DNA of 64,000 bases from Christiangramia sp. OXR-203 (GCF_034372165.1 NZ_CP139698.1:2914001-2978000), one strand, 5' to 3'; counted from the first letter of the stretch, positions 35,427-43,631 are shown. Notes: generated by a model from the sequence alone, not told the origin. Translations and numbers: made by a program.

Positions 35427-36120
35427 TTTCTGAAGCTCTTATTTGTGAAACCAAAGTATCTTCAATGATCAAACCGTCCTTAAGATTTACGATCCTTTTA
35501 GTCATCTGGGCGATATCATTTTCATGAGTTACCACCAGTATGGTTCTTCCTTCATCATTTATCTGCTGAATGAGATCCATCACTTCATAAGAAGTTTTTG
35601 TATCTAAAGCACCTGTTGGTTCATCTGCCAGCAAGACTTTTGGATCACTAGCTAGTGCTCTTGCGATGGCAACACGCTGCTTCTGTCCACCTGAAAGTTC
35701 ATTAGGTAAATGTCCAGCCCATTTAGCCAGACCTACCTTCTCCAGGTAACTCATTGCTTTATCCATACGTTCACCGCGAGGTAAACCCTGGTAATAAAGT
35801 GGAAGTGCTACGTTATCCAATGCAGATTTATAGCTTATCAAATTAAAAGACTGGAAGATGAAACCCAGAAATTTATTTCGATACTTCGCTGCTTGTTTCT
35901 CGCTAAGTCCCTTGATAGGAACTCCATCGAGAATATAGGAGCCTTCATCGGCTTCATCCAGCATTCCCAGGATATTTAGTAGTGTAGATTTTCCGGATCC
36001 TGAAGAGCCCATAATGGAAACGAGTTCACCTTCAGCAACCTCGAAATTGATCCCTTTGAGCACGTGCAATGAATTCGCGCCCATTTTATAGGATTTGTGA
36101 AGATTGGTAATATTGATCAT
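35419..36120 (-). CDS. ABC transporter ATP-binding protein (MacB/LolD type)
   Basis: Energises the MacB-type permeases from the cytosol. 233 residues with Walker A GSSGSGKST, Q-loop region FQSFNLI, signature LSGGQKQR, Walker B VLLADEPTGALD and the H-loop VVTHEND. First gene of the efflux operon. The 122-base upstream region holds inverted repeats (36139-36155 and 36216-36229) but no convincing consensus promoter. Confidence 0.95.
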   Translation of the reverse strand: MINITNLHKSYKMGANSLHVLKGINFEVAEGELVSIMGSSGSGKSTLLNILGMLDEADEGSYILDGVPIKGLSEKQAAKYRNKFLGFIFQSFNLISYKSALDNVALPLYYQGLPRGERMDKAMSYLEKVGLAKWAGHLPNELSGGQKQRVAIARALASDPKVLLADEPTGALDTKTSYEVMDLIQQINDEGRTILVVTHENDIAQMTKRIVNLKDGLIIEDTLVSQIRASENV

Positions 36121-36242
36121 GATTGATGGTTATTAAACAGAAGAACCTGTCTTCTATTCAATAAGACTATCAAAAAAATGAAATGTTACAATAATGTTAG
36201 GGAAAGTGTAATTCTTAAACTTAAGTTTACAGTAGACAGAAT

Positions 36243-36479
36243 CTAAGCTTCTTCTTTTTCTCTTCTCTTCCAGGTGCGATAAATGAAATAACCAATTCCA
36301 CCAATAAGCAGATATGGGAAAATCATAAGATATAGAATACCATCATTAATTCCCTTTGCGGTACTTTGATCACCTTCACTTTCCAGCACGGCGCGACACA
36401 TGGAGCATTGCGCTTCAGCAGTTTCAGGAATTAAAAGAAAGGCTGCAAATAGAATGCTTAGAATAAGTAGTTTCTTCAT
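36243..36479 (-). CDS. Small signal-bearing membrane protein with CxxC, cox-cluster associated
   Basis: 78 residues: a signal peptide (MKKLLILSILFAAFLLIPETAEAQ), an exported C-S-M-C pair (C25, C28) right after the cleavage site, and one membrane helix (about 46-67) with a basic end (RTWKRREKEEA). The layout would place the CxxC at the periplasmic face. It is the last gene of the run that contains SCO and DUF420 proteins, so a role in copper handling or thiol exchange for oxidase assembly is a good guess, though I do not know a named family. The start is firm (ATG with a clean signal peptide). Confidence 0.75.
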   Translation of the reverse strand: MKKLLILSILFAAFLLIPETAEAQCSMCRAVLESEGDQSTAKGINDGILYLMIFPYLLIGGIGYFIYRTWKRREKEEA

Positions 36480-36523
36480 CTTCAGTCTCTTGATCTCACC
36501 AAATTAAAAATTTCCGAAGAGAA

Positions 36524-37063
36524 TTAATAATACGGCATCATAAATAAAAATACCAGTACACCAGTTACGGCTACATATAACCAGATTGGGAATGTCCATC
36601 TTGCTATCTTCGAGTGCTTATTATATTCGCCACTCAAACCTCTATACATTGTAAATAAAACCAGCGGCACTATGATTCCGGATAATATGATATGGGAAAC
36701 AAGAATGAAGAAATAGACGTATCGCAAAACTCCCTCTCCTCCATAAGGCACCGGTTCATTACTGATTTTTGAAAGCACATAACTTACCAGGAAAACTACA
36801 GAAAGGCCAAATGCGGCGATCATAGTATTTCTGTGTGCTAAAAAATTATCTGCCTTCATGAAGAAATAGCCAACAACCAGTAAAATTGCAGTTAGGAAAT
36901 TAAGCACGCCATGAAAAAGCGGAAATGTTATCGAATTAGTTCCAAAGATGTTGTAACGCTCAGGTAGCAACATAAGAACTACAACGATGGCAGGAACGGC
37001 GATAGAGAGACCTATGATCACAGGAACAGCGATCTTATCTGAAGTGTTCAAAGAAGTTTTCAA
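36524..37063 (-). CDS. DUF420 domain membrane protein
   Basis: 179 residues with five predicted membrane helices, matching DUF420 (cytochrome oxidase-associated; sometimes named CtaM-like). Motifs include FPLFHGVLNFLTAILLVVGYFFM, AHRNTMIAAFGLSVVFL and HIILSGIIVPLVLFTMYRGL. The start appears to be TTG at 37061-37063, whose TTGA overlaps the TGA stop of the SCO gene; a second TTG four codons later (giving NTSDKIAVP) is possible. It sits between the SCO gene and the small CxxC gene, with the oxidase genes upstream. Confidence 0.88.
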   Translation of the reverse strand: MKTSLNTSDKIAVPVIIGLSIAVPAIVVVLMLLPERYNIFGTNSITFPLFHGVLNFLTAILLVVGYFFMKADNFLAHRNTMIAAFGLSVVFLVSYVLSKISNEPVPYGGEGVLRYVYFFILVSHIILSGIIVPLVLFTMYRGLSGEYNKHSKIARWTFPIWLYVAVTGVLVFLFMMPYY

Positions 37064-37794
37064 AGTAAGTTATTTATATCTTCAATTAATATTTCGATCT
37101 GCGGTTCTTCCTGGTCTCCAGTAACCGACTTATTTCGTTCTACAGAACCACGATAATAGATGATTGGATTTCCAAAATCATCGGTTCTTGACCTTATATA
37201 ACCTTCCTTATCTACTAAAGCGAACCAGCCCTGATGGGCAAATCCTCCAGCTACAGATGCATCTTCCCCGGCGTATATTCCAAAACCTTTATTCGCCACC
37301 TCGTAAATCTTTTCGCGATCTCCAGTGAGCAGGTTCCAGTCTGGATCTGTAATTCCATACTTATCGGCATACTCTGTGAGCACTTCTGGAGTATCATGCT
37401 CTGGATCAATAGAAAATGAAGCAATCCCAAAATTGGAAGCATCTTCAAACTCATCCTGTATTTCAACTAGATTTTTGTTCATAATCGGGCAAATGGTAGG
37501 ACAGGTTGTAAAAAAGAATTCTGCCACATATACTTTACCCGCGTAATCTTTGTTGGTGATCGTATCGCCGTCCTGGTTTACAAAACTAAATTGAGGTGCT
37601 TTTTTTCGCTCTCCGTCAATTTCAAGGTAAACCAAAGGAACATCGGTTTTAGTACGCTTTTTACTGGTTGTTTTATTCAGGCGATCTGCTTTAACGATCT
37701 CATCATCACTAATCCTGTCTATGATCTTCGGAATAAAAATAATCCCGAAAACCAGGATGATCAGTGAAATTCCTATATATGAGTAGTTTTTCAT
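37060..37794 (-). CDS. SCO family copper-delivery protein
   Basis: Thioredoxin-like protein that delivers copper to the CuA site of cytochrome oxidase. 244 residues, N-terminal membrane anchor (about 5-23), then the SCO fold. Copper ligands are visible: C98 and C102 in TTCPTICP and H187 in GFAHQGWF. It is followed with a small overlap by DUF420 and preceded by a cysteine-free protein of similar fold. ATG at 37792-37794 overlaps the previous stop by 1 nt. Confidence 0.93.
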   Translation of the reverse strand: MKNYSYIGISLIILVFGIIFIPKIIDRISDDEIVKADRLNKTTSKKRTKTDVPLVYLEIDGERKKAPQFSFVNQDGDTITNKDYAGKVYVAEFFFTTCPTICPIMNKNLVEIQDEFEDASNFGIASFSIDPEHDTPEVLTEYADKYGITDPDWNLLTGDREKIYEVANKGFGIYAGEDASVAGGFAHQGWFALVDKEGYIRSRTDDFGNPIIYYRGSVERNKSVTGDQEEPQIEILIEDINNLL

Positions 37795-38438
37795 TAGATC
37801 TTATCTTTTCGATTATTACGCTTTAAAGCCAGACGATATTCTGCAAGGATAACTTTTACGTCATCGTTCATCTTGTTATTGAGCTCTGCAACATCTCGTG
37901 AATCATAACCATAAAGCTCACCGTGATCTTCATCGTCATCACGCCCGCGAAGATTACGATCTTTATCTACGATATAAACATAAGGCGTGTATTGATCCTT
38001 ATCAAGTTTATGCGGACTGGCAAAACTTTCAAAGACTGTTTCGATCTCTTCAGAAGTGGCATAAGCTATTTTCCATTTTGAAGATTCACTAATCTTTTTA
38101 AATTCTTCAATAAAGTTCCCGGTATCTTCTTTAGTTTCCGAAGGAAGAATTAGAACAAATTGAAAATCGTCAAAATCGTAATATTTTTCAAGTATCTTTT
38201 TATCGAGATTGAAGGTATTGCCCTTAATTTTTTCAAGATCTGATCCAAAGAAAGCGACAACTGTGATATGCTCATCAAAACTAAGAACACTATCGGTATT
38301 GGTTTCCATTCCTGTTATATCGGTTACATTTTCTGTGAGCACAGGTAACCTGGCGAAGTTGTTCTTGCCAGAAGCAAAGAACAAGTATGCGGTGATTGGA
38401 AGGGCGAATAAAATACCAAGAACTAGAAACTTCTTCAT
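37794..38438 (-). CDS. Membrane-anchored thioredoxin-like protein lacking cysteines
   Basis: 214 residues from the ATG at 38436-38438 (MKKFLVLGILFALPITAYLFF); the open frame starts 10 codons earlier but with a non-ATG codon, so the later start is preferred. One N-terminal helix, then a soluble domain with thioredoxin or SCO-like pattern: THVVAF-type strand ITVVAFFGSDLEKIKG, a central VLILPSETKED and YTPYVYIVDKDRNLRGRDD. The residues that would be the CxxxC of SCO are GSD here, and I count no cysteine at all. It overlaps the SCO gene, so it may be a partner or chaperone without redox activity. The family is unnamed to me. Confidence 0.75.
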   Translation of the reverse strand: MKKFLVLGILFALPITAYLFFASGKNNFARLPVLTENVTDITGMETNTDSVLSFDEHITVVAFFGSDLEKIKGNTFNLDKKILEKYYDFDDFQFVLILPSETKEDTGNFIEEFKKISESSKWKIAYATSEEIETVFESFASPHKLDKDQYTPYVYIVDKDRNLRGRDDDEDHGELYGYDSRDVAELNNKMNDDVKVILAEYRLALKRNNRKDKI

Positions 38439-38465
38439 AGCAATGAGATGCTTTACAGACGGGTA

Positions 38466-38473
38466 CAAAAATA
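38466..38473 (-). promoter_or_regulatory. -7 box after the cox terminator
   Basis: TATTTTTG on the minus strand lies in the T-tract of the terminator at 38473-38501 and 28 nt before the ATG at 38438. No good -33 box; see findings. Confidence 0.35.
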
Positions 38474-38501
38474 AAAAGACGGTTTTATAAAACCGCCTTT
38501 T
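38473..38501 (-). terminator. Intrinsic terminator after cox subunit IV
   Basis: Minus-strand stem GGCGGTTTT / AAAACCGTC (one G-U pair, 2-nt loop), flanked by A4 and T5, just past the stop of the oxidase subunit IV gene. Confidence 0.8.
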
Positions 38502-38520
38502 CCTATGCTTTTAACTTTTG

Positions 38521-38880
38521 TTAGAAGTCCCAGGCTACATGCCCGCTCTTATACACTTCGTAGATATATCCACCTTCAGTAAGAAGGATGAAAATAAGAT
38601 AAGATATAAGGAAAATAGACGTCCAGACGATCGATCTTCTAAGTCCTTTGGTTTCATGTTCAAGGTGCATAAAAGACCAGGCGATATAATACGCTTTATA
38701 GATAGTAAGCAGGATAAATATCCAGTTAAGCAATCTCATTCCTAAAAACATAGTGTCTGTTAGGAAAGCAGGCTTAATAATTCCAAGAATTACTTCTGCG
38801 ATTGTTACTACTGAAAGTATTGCGAAAACAAACCAGATCCTTTTAGTCGCAGATCCTTCGTGTGTTGTATCGTGAGCCAT
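38521..38880 (-). CDS. Cytochrome c oxidase subunit IV (bacterial type)
   Basis: Small integral subunit of the heme-copper oxidase. 119 residues with three membrane helices, containing IWFVFAILSVVTIAEVILGIIKP and a central histidine pair region (SFMHLEHETKGL). Matches the Bacteroidota 'cytochrome C oxidase subunit IV' family. It lies 18 nt after the larger subunit III gene and before an intrinsic terminator, so it is the last gene of the cyoE-cox3-cox3-cox4 transcript. Confidence 0.88.
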   Translation of the reverse strand: MAHDTTHEGSATKRIWFVFAILSVVTIAEVILGIIKPAFLTDTMFLGMRLLNWIFILLTIYKAYYIAWSFMHLEHETKGLRRSIVWTSIFLISYLIFILLTEGGYIYEVYKSGHVAWDF

Positions 38881-38897
38881 AATAATTTATTTCAGAA

Positions 38898-39878
38898 TTA
38901 AACCAGGTAAAAGAATGTAAATACAAATACCCAAACTAAGTCTACAAAGTGCCAGTAAAGACCAACTTTTTCCACCATCTCGTAACTTCCTCTTCGTTCG
39001 TAAGTTCCAATAACTACATTAAAGAAGATAATGATATTGATGATAATCCCGGAAAGCACGTGAAATCCATGAAAACCAGTAATAAAGAAGAAAAAGTCTG
39101 CAAATAGTGGTGGGCCATACTCGTTTTGAGTAAGGTTTGCACCTTCTACAGTCCCAATAGCTTCAGCGTCTAGCTTAGCCAGAGACTCATCTCTGCTTAG
39201 GATGGTTTTCTCGTTATCTTCGGTAAATGTTTGTGTTCTAATTAGCAGATCTTCATTAGCTGCAAAACCAGCTTTGATCTCATCAAGTGAATAGGTTGGC
39301 AGATCAGCTCCGGAATCAAACCAGATCCCGTTGTTAGCTTTATGTTCTACTCTATCGCCTTCAATTGGAATTGCGATCTCAGATAATGCTACACGATGAC
39401 CTTCACCATCTACGAATTGAAGGATGTTACCACCTTTAGTAGTTACAGCTCCATATTCTCCGCTAATAAAGTTCTTCCACTCCCAGGCTTGTGATCCTAC
39501 GAATATGATACCACCAATAATGGTAAGAAACATATAAAGCGTTACCTTGGCTTTCTTCATATGATGCCCTGCATCTACGGCAAGTACCATAGTCACAGAA
39601 GAAAATATTAAAATGAACGTCATCAACGCCACATAATACATTGGAGCATCTACTCCATGCAAGAACGGGAAGTGATTGAAAACCTCATCGGCTATTGGCC
39701 AGGAATCAATAAATTTAAAGCGTGAAAAACCATAAGCGGCAAGAAACCCTGAAAATGTTAAAGCATCAGATAGGATGAAGAACCACATCATCATCTTACC
39801 GTAACTAGCTTTTAGTGGATCATTACCACCACCCCAGGTTTTTCCTTCAGTGCCTGTTCTAACAACAGTAGCCTCCAT
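38898..39878 (-). CDS. Cytochrome c oxidase subunit III with a long hydrophilic insertion
   Basis: 326 residues, five membrane helices. Helices 1-3 fall at about 29-51, 78-103 and 112-132, helices 4-5 at about 258-291 and 305-326. Between helix 3 and 4 lies an insertion of about 115 hydrophilic residues (about 140-254, for example GDRVEHKANNGIWFDSGADLP) that is absent from the neighbouring copy. The conserved FFFFITGFHGFHVLSG and YWHFVDLVWVFVFTFFYL motifs identify the family. It follows the shorter paralogue and shares the operon. Confidence 0.93.
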   Translation of the reverse strand: MEATVVRTGTEGKTWGGGNDPLKASYGKMMMWFFILSDALTFSGFLAAYGFSRFKFIDSWPIADEVFNHFPFLHGVDAPMYYVALMTFILIFSSVTMVLAVDAGHHMKKAKVTLYMFLTIIGGIIFVGSQAWEWKNFISGEYGAVTTKGGNILQFVDGEGHRVALSEIAIPIEGDRVEHKANNGIWFDSGADLPTYSLDEIKAGFAANEDLLIRTQTFTEDNEKTILSRDESLAKLDAEAIGTVEGANLTQNEYGPPLFADFFFFITGFHGFHVLSGIIINIIIFFNVVIGTYERRGSYEMVEKVGLYWHFVDLVWVFVFTFFYLV

Positions 39879-39923
39879 AGAAGTGTTTTAATGTTAAAGG
39901 ATGCGCAAAAATACGCAATTTTA

Positions 39924-40505
39924 TTATTTAAAGAAATATAAAAAGATAATCAGGTAAATCCACAGAAAATCAACAAAGTGCCAAAAAGTTGCACCAAGCT
40001 CAAATCCAAGCATTTGACCTGTATTATAACGTTGTTTAAAATGGTTATAAATTAACACTAAAAGTACTATCAATCCTATCGCCAGGTGGGCTAAATGCGC
40101 CAGCACCAAAACATAGATAAAAGATGTTGTGATCGTACTCTCACTACCAGTAAAATAATAACCGGATTGCACTATTTCTGAAAAGCTGTAGAACTGGAAA
40201 ACCACGAATAAAATAGCCAGAATCAAAGTTCCAATCAAGAACGCCGAGGCATTTTTACGATTCCCAGATCTTATCGCCTGTTTAGATAGCCAGAGTGTGA
40301 TACTACTCGCTACGATTACCAGTGTGCTCCAAAGAAATGAAACTGGAAGTTCAAAGTCGGTTAGCCAGTCTGGCCTGTTCTTACTCACCACATAAGCACT
40401 GGTCAAACCTGCAAAGGTCATAACCATACTTATGATCCCGAACCAAAGCATCATTTTCTTTGCACGGGCCTGTTTCATTTCGTCTGATCCCTGTGTTAAA
40501 TCCAT
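39924..40505 (-). CDS. Cytochrome c oxidase subunit III, short form
   Basis: 193 residues with five membrane helices, the first of two subunit III genes here. It carries MLWFGIISMVMTFAGLTSAYVVSK, VLAHLAHLAIGLIVLLVLIYNHF and the C-terminal GATFWHFVDFLWIYLIIFLYFFK, parallel to the longer copy. The start ATG lies within the last codons of cyoE (10-nt overlap), so the two genes are translationally coupled. It needs cox subunits I and II, encoded at the other end of this window and beyond. Confidence 0.93.
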   Translation of the reverse strand: MDLTQGSDEMKQARAKKMMLWFGIISMVMTFAGLTSAYVVSKNRPDWLTDFELPVSFLWSTLVIVASSITLWLSKQAIRSGNRKNASAFLIGTLILAILFVVFQFYSFSEIVQSGYYFTGSESTITTSFIYVLVLAHLAHLAIGLIVLLVLIYNHFKQRYNTGQMLGFELGATFWHFVDFLWIYLIIFLYFFK

Positions 40506-41398
40506 TGTCTAATAAATTTATCGAGTACATATACAATTTGCAGCAACGTGATATAGGACACACTTGCAAACATTAATTTTTTTGCCGCTTCAGCAGTTTT
40601 CTCTTTGAAAAGTCTGATCGCATAATACATCATTCCAAGTCCCAGCAGTAAGATTATGACTCCGGAAACCGGGGTCAGATACAACTTACCGGTAACTCCG
40701 AAAACGGGAATTAGCGACACCATGATCGTCCAGCAGGTATATAATATAATCTGAACTGCCGTTCCACGATCACGTTTCCCAGTAGGAAGCATAAAGAATC
40801 CACCTTTTTTATAATCATCAAACAACCACCAACCAATTGCCCAGAAATGCGGAAACTGCCAGAAAAACTGGATCATAAACAAAGTACCTGGCTCTATACT
40901 GAAGCTTCCCGATGCCGCCACCCAGCCCAACATAAATGGGATGGCTCCTGGAAATGCCCCAACAAATACTGCCAAAGGCGTTTTCGTCTTTAATGGTGTA
41001 TAAAGACTCACATACATGAAGATGCTTATCGCACCGAACATTGCGGTCTTTGGATTGATCACATATAAAACAATCAAACCCAGAACAGTAAAAATACTTG
41101 CGATGGTAAATGCTGTGGTAACAGACATTCTTCCTGCTGGCAGCGGACGGTTTTTCGTGCGATCCATTAGACTATCCAGGTTTCTTTCTATGATCTGGTT
41201 ATACGCATTACTCGCTCCTACCATGAGGTAACCACCAATGGCAAGTAAAGTAACAGTCACAAAATCTATGGAATCGGCACCTAAAAAATAACCCGCCACA
41301 GAGGAGAAAACCACACTAATGGCCAGCCTCATCTTAGTAATTTCCTTAAAATCTGAGAGTATGGAAGCGCTGGGATTATGTACGCGAGTGTTGCTCAA
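40496..41398 (-). CDS. cyoE: Heme O synthase (protoheme IX farnesyltransferase)
   Basis: Adds a farnesyl group to heme b to make heme O, needed for the a-type heme of this oxidase. About 300 residues with nine membrane helices. The prenyltransferase motif NAYNQIIERNLDSLMDRTKNRPLP holds the N-x3-D-x3-D type aspartates, followed by PGAIPFMLGW and FWAIGWWLFDDYKKGG. The open frame could start at a TTG (41420-41422), but that triplet is the end of a -7 box (TATCTTTG), so a later start is likelier, with the TTG at 41396-41398 giving MSNTRVHNPS. First gene of the cox operon. Confidence 0.93.
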   Translation of the reverse strand: MSNTRVHNPSASILSDFKEITKMRLAISVVFSSVAGYFLGADSIDFVTVTLLAIGGYLMVGASNAYNQIIERNLDSLMDRTKNRPLPAGRMSVTTAFTIASIFTVLGLIVLYVINPKTAMFGAISIFMYVSLYTPLKTKTPLAVFVGAFPGAIPFMLGWVAASGSFSIEPGTLFMIQFFWQFPHFWAIGWWLFDDYKKGGFFMLPTGKRDRGTAVQIILYTCWTIMVSLIPVFGVTGKLYLTPVSGVIILLLGLGMMYYAIRLFKEKTAEAAKKLMFASVSYITLLQIVYVLDKFIRQWI

Positions 41399-41419
41399 AA
41401 AAGCTTTTTTTAACTTGTG

Positions 41420-41450
41420 CAAAGATACTCCTTAATTAGGTTTTAGCAAG
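41420..41450 (-). promoter_or_regulatory. Promoter of the cyoE-cox operon
   Basis: Minus strand: CTTG (41447-41450), 19 nt, TATCTTTG (41420-41427). The spacing and boxes match the consensus. Leader of about 16 nt to the proposed TTG start at 41398. Confidence 0.6.
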
Positions 41451-41484
41451 GCTGGCAATGTGTTAATTTTCAGGGATAAAAAGA

Positions 41485-43605
41485 CTAGTAATCGAAATAC
41501 CAGTTGAAAATATCTGTACGCAATCCAAAGTTGATCCAGGTCGTGGAAATTTCAGAATTTAAAGCAGTATTCACCTGAGGATTAAAGTCCCTGTAGATGA
41601 AACTAGCAAACAGTTTTAAGTTCGTAGTTGGATTCACGATATAACCTGCTTCTAGTTCAGAATAAAATGAGTTCGTTGTATTTCCCTGCCCAATTTCTAC
41701 CCCGGTTTCAAATGGGCGGGCCTCTTCGCTTCTGTATAGATCCTGACCGTAATAAGCTCCGTCTTCAGAAAAATCAAAACCGCGCTTTCCAAGAATCAGT
41801 TTCGCACTCCCATAATACCTATCTTTTCTATATCGTGCGATTCCTACAAACTCTCTGAAATTCGCACCCCACAAATGAGACATGGACTGGTTATTATGTG
41901 CATAGTTCAGCGTAATAGAATTATGAGAATAAGTATATGGGCGCACCTGGTTATATTCAGCCTGAAGGTAAAGATCATCTACTTTGAAAGCGTTGAAATA
42001 CTTTAAACCAAGTTGAAAACCAAGCTTATTCTTCCAGCTTCCTTCTCCTCCAAAAACATCGGTTGAAGAAAATTCGTCAATCAACCACTGTCCATACGTA
42101 TACATCTGGTTCGATATCTTGTATTTCCCTGTTAGTCCTATAATCGCGTTTCCACCATCGGCTCCCGTAGCGAATTCTATCGCACGATAAAAGATCACAG
42201 GATTCAAATAATTCAAATCAAAACCACGATCGTTGTCATTCTCCCACATAACCGACTCAAAGAATCCAAGATTAAGACGTTTGGTAAGATTCAGACTCAA
42301 ATAATGATTTGCGATATATTTTGTTCTGAAGGAGCCGCTATTGGTAACTTCCGGACGAACATCTCTTAGAGACATCCAGGTATTTGTATATTTTATCTTC
42401 CAGAACTTGGTATTCAGCTTCAAATAAGGATAAGGAGATGGATTGTCACTTAATAAAAGGGAACGATATCCATCACCAATAAAGTTATTGCCATGTCCAA
42501 ACTGGATATTTATAAATTCTGAAGGAGTAAAGGATAAATAACCTTCTGCAACCGGGTAGTCATACCCATCATTCATAAAAGTTTTAGCTATTCCTCTACC
42601 CGGTACGATCGCCGGATCACCTCCGGCAGGACGTATAGATTCAGCAAAATCATTATAATACTGAGCAAATCTTCCCTGACTTTCATAGATGACTGAATAA
42701 AAATTGAACTTTTTACCTAAACCTCCCTGTACAATAAATTCTCGGGTATTGTTATACGTAAACTCATGCTCTGTCTGTTCAAAATCCTTTCCTATTTGCA
42801 AATCAAATCCAGGATCTATGGTAAACCAGTAATCGTCTGTCTGAAACCTAACCAGGTGCTCATTCCAAAGTTTTCGCCCTGCATAAGTATTTCGATCCTG
42901 CAGCATTTCCTGTCTTTCAGCTTCAAAATCATAGTATTTATTCACCTCTGCAAACATTATCGGTTTAGAAGCCGAATGAGAATTAAGACCTATTTGATTG
43001 ATCTCAGCATCAAACCGACTATAATATTCATGCGATAGCGGGATATTGATCTGGCTACTGTATCGTGGTTGGGTAAAATCATCAGATTTTATTCTCTCAT
43101 ATTCTTCAAGAATATTGGATTCCATGGATTCTTTCTCCTGGGCAACTACTTCTTTATTATTTTCTTCGGAAATATCTTCGACAGGATACAAAGCTGAGCT
43201 GGAATCAAGCGGTAGTTTCAGTGGCATCTTAAACTGCATATGAATCGCTCTGCCGTTGTAGGTAGCAGGTTTTAACCGCGGAAGACCTGCAAACACCCTT
43301 CTCACTTCTGTCTTTAGATCTTCGTATGCAGCATCCAGATAAATAACTTGAAAAATACCATCTTCATCAACCTCAAAAACTATGGTGATTTTACCGGTAT
43401 AGTTTTCCTGCATAAAAGATTCCGGTAGCCTGAATTCATCTTTGAACTTCGCGAGGAAGGTATTCTTAAAACAACTTTCCTGATTTGCGTAAGTAACATT
43501 GGAGCATTCTTCAAATTCCGGATAGAGTTCAGATACTGTACTCGAATCCTGACCTAAAACACTTAGACAGAAAAATGTAAAAACAAGAAGCAGGCAATAC
43601 TTCAT
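41485..43605 (-). CDS. remB: RemB-like gliding motility outer-membrane protein with TonB-CTD-like domain
   Basis: 706 residues from the ATG at 43603-43605 (MKYCLLLVFTFFCLSVLGQ, signal peptide); the frame extends 35 codons more into the terminator of the tonB gene. After the signal comes a TonB C-terminal-like domain (about 48-125: ITIVFEVDEDGIFQVIYLDAAY ... LPRLKPATYNGRAIHMQFKMPLKLP), preceded by a cysteine pair (C34, C45). The rest (about 190-706) is a large beta-rich domain of aromatic strands that looks like an outer-membrane barrel. This layout resembles the RemB proteins of gliding Flavobacteria. The gene lies beside two tonB genes that share the same C-terminal fold. Name is likely but not certain. 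Confidence 0.78.
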   Translation of the reverse strand: MKYCLLLVFTFFCLSVLGQDSSTVSELYPEFEECSNVTYANQESCFKNTFLAKFKDEFRLPESFMQENYTGKITIVFEVDEDGIFQVIYLDAAYEDLKTEVRRVFAGLPRLKPATYNGRAIHMQFKMPLKLPLDSSSALYPVEDISEENNKEVVAQEKESMESNILEEYERIKSDDFTQPRYSSQINIPLSHEYYSRFDAEINQIGLNSHSASKPIMFAEVNKYYDFEAERQEMLQDRNTYAGRKLWNEHLVRFQTDDYWFTIDPGFDLQIGKDFEQTEHEFTYNNTREFIVQGGLGKKFNFYSVIYESQGRFAQYYNDFAESIRPAGGDPAIVPGRGIAKTFMNDGYDYPVAEGYLSFTPSEFINIQFGHGNNFIGDGYRSLLLSDNPSPYPYLKLNTKFWKIKYTNTWMSLRDVRPEVTNSGSFRTKYIANHYLSLNLTKRLNLGFFESVMWENDNDRGFDLNYLNPVIFYRAIEFATGADGGNAIIGLTGKYKISNQMYTYGQWLIDEFSSTDVFGGEGSWKNKLGFQLGLKYFNAFKVDDLYLQAEYNQVRPYTYSHNSITLNYAHNNQSMSHLWGANFREFVGIARYRKDRYYGSAKLILGKRGFDFSEDGAYYGQDLYRSEEARPFETGVEIGQGNTTNSFYSELEAGYIVNPTTNLKLFASFIYRDFNPQVNTALNSEISTTWINFGLRTDIFNWYFDY

Positions 43606-43631
43606 AGGTAAGTAGCAGGTTAATTGGTGCT

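Noticed and set aside
41399-41422. First TTG as cyoE start
   Set aside because: The TTG is the end of the -7 box, so it would not be in the transcript; a later start is more likely.
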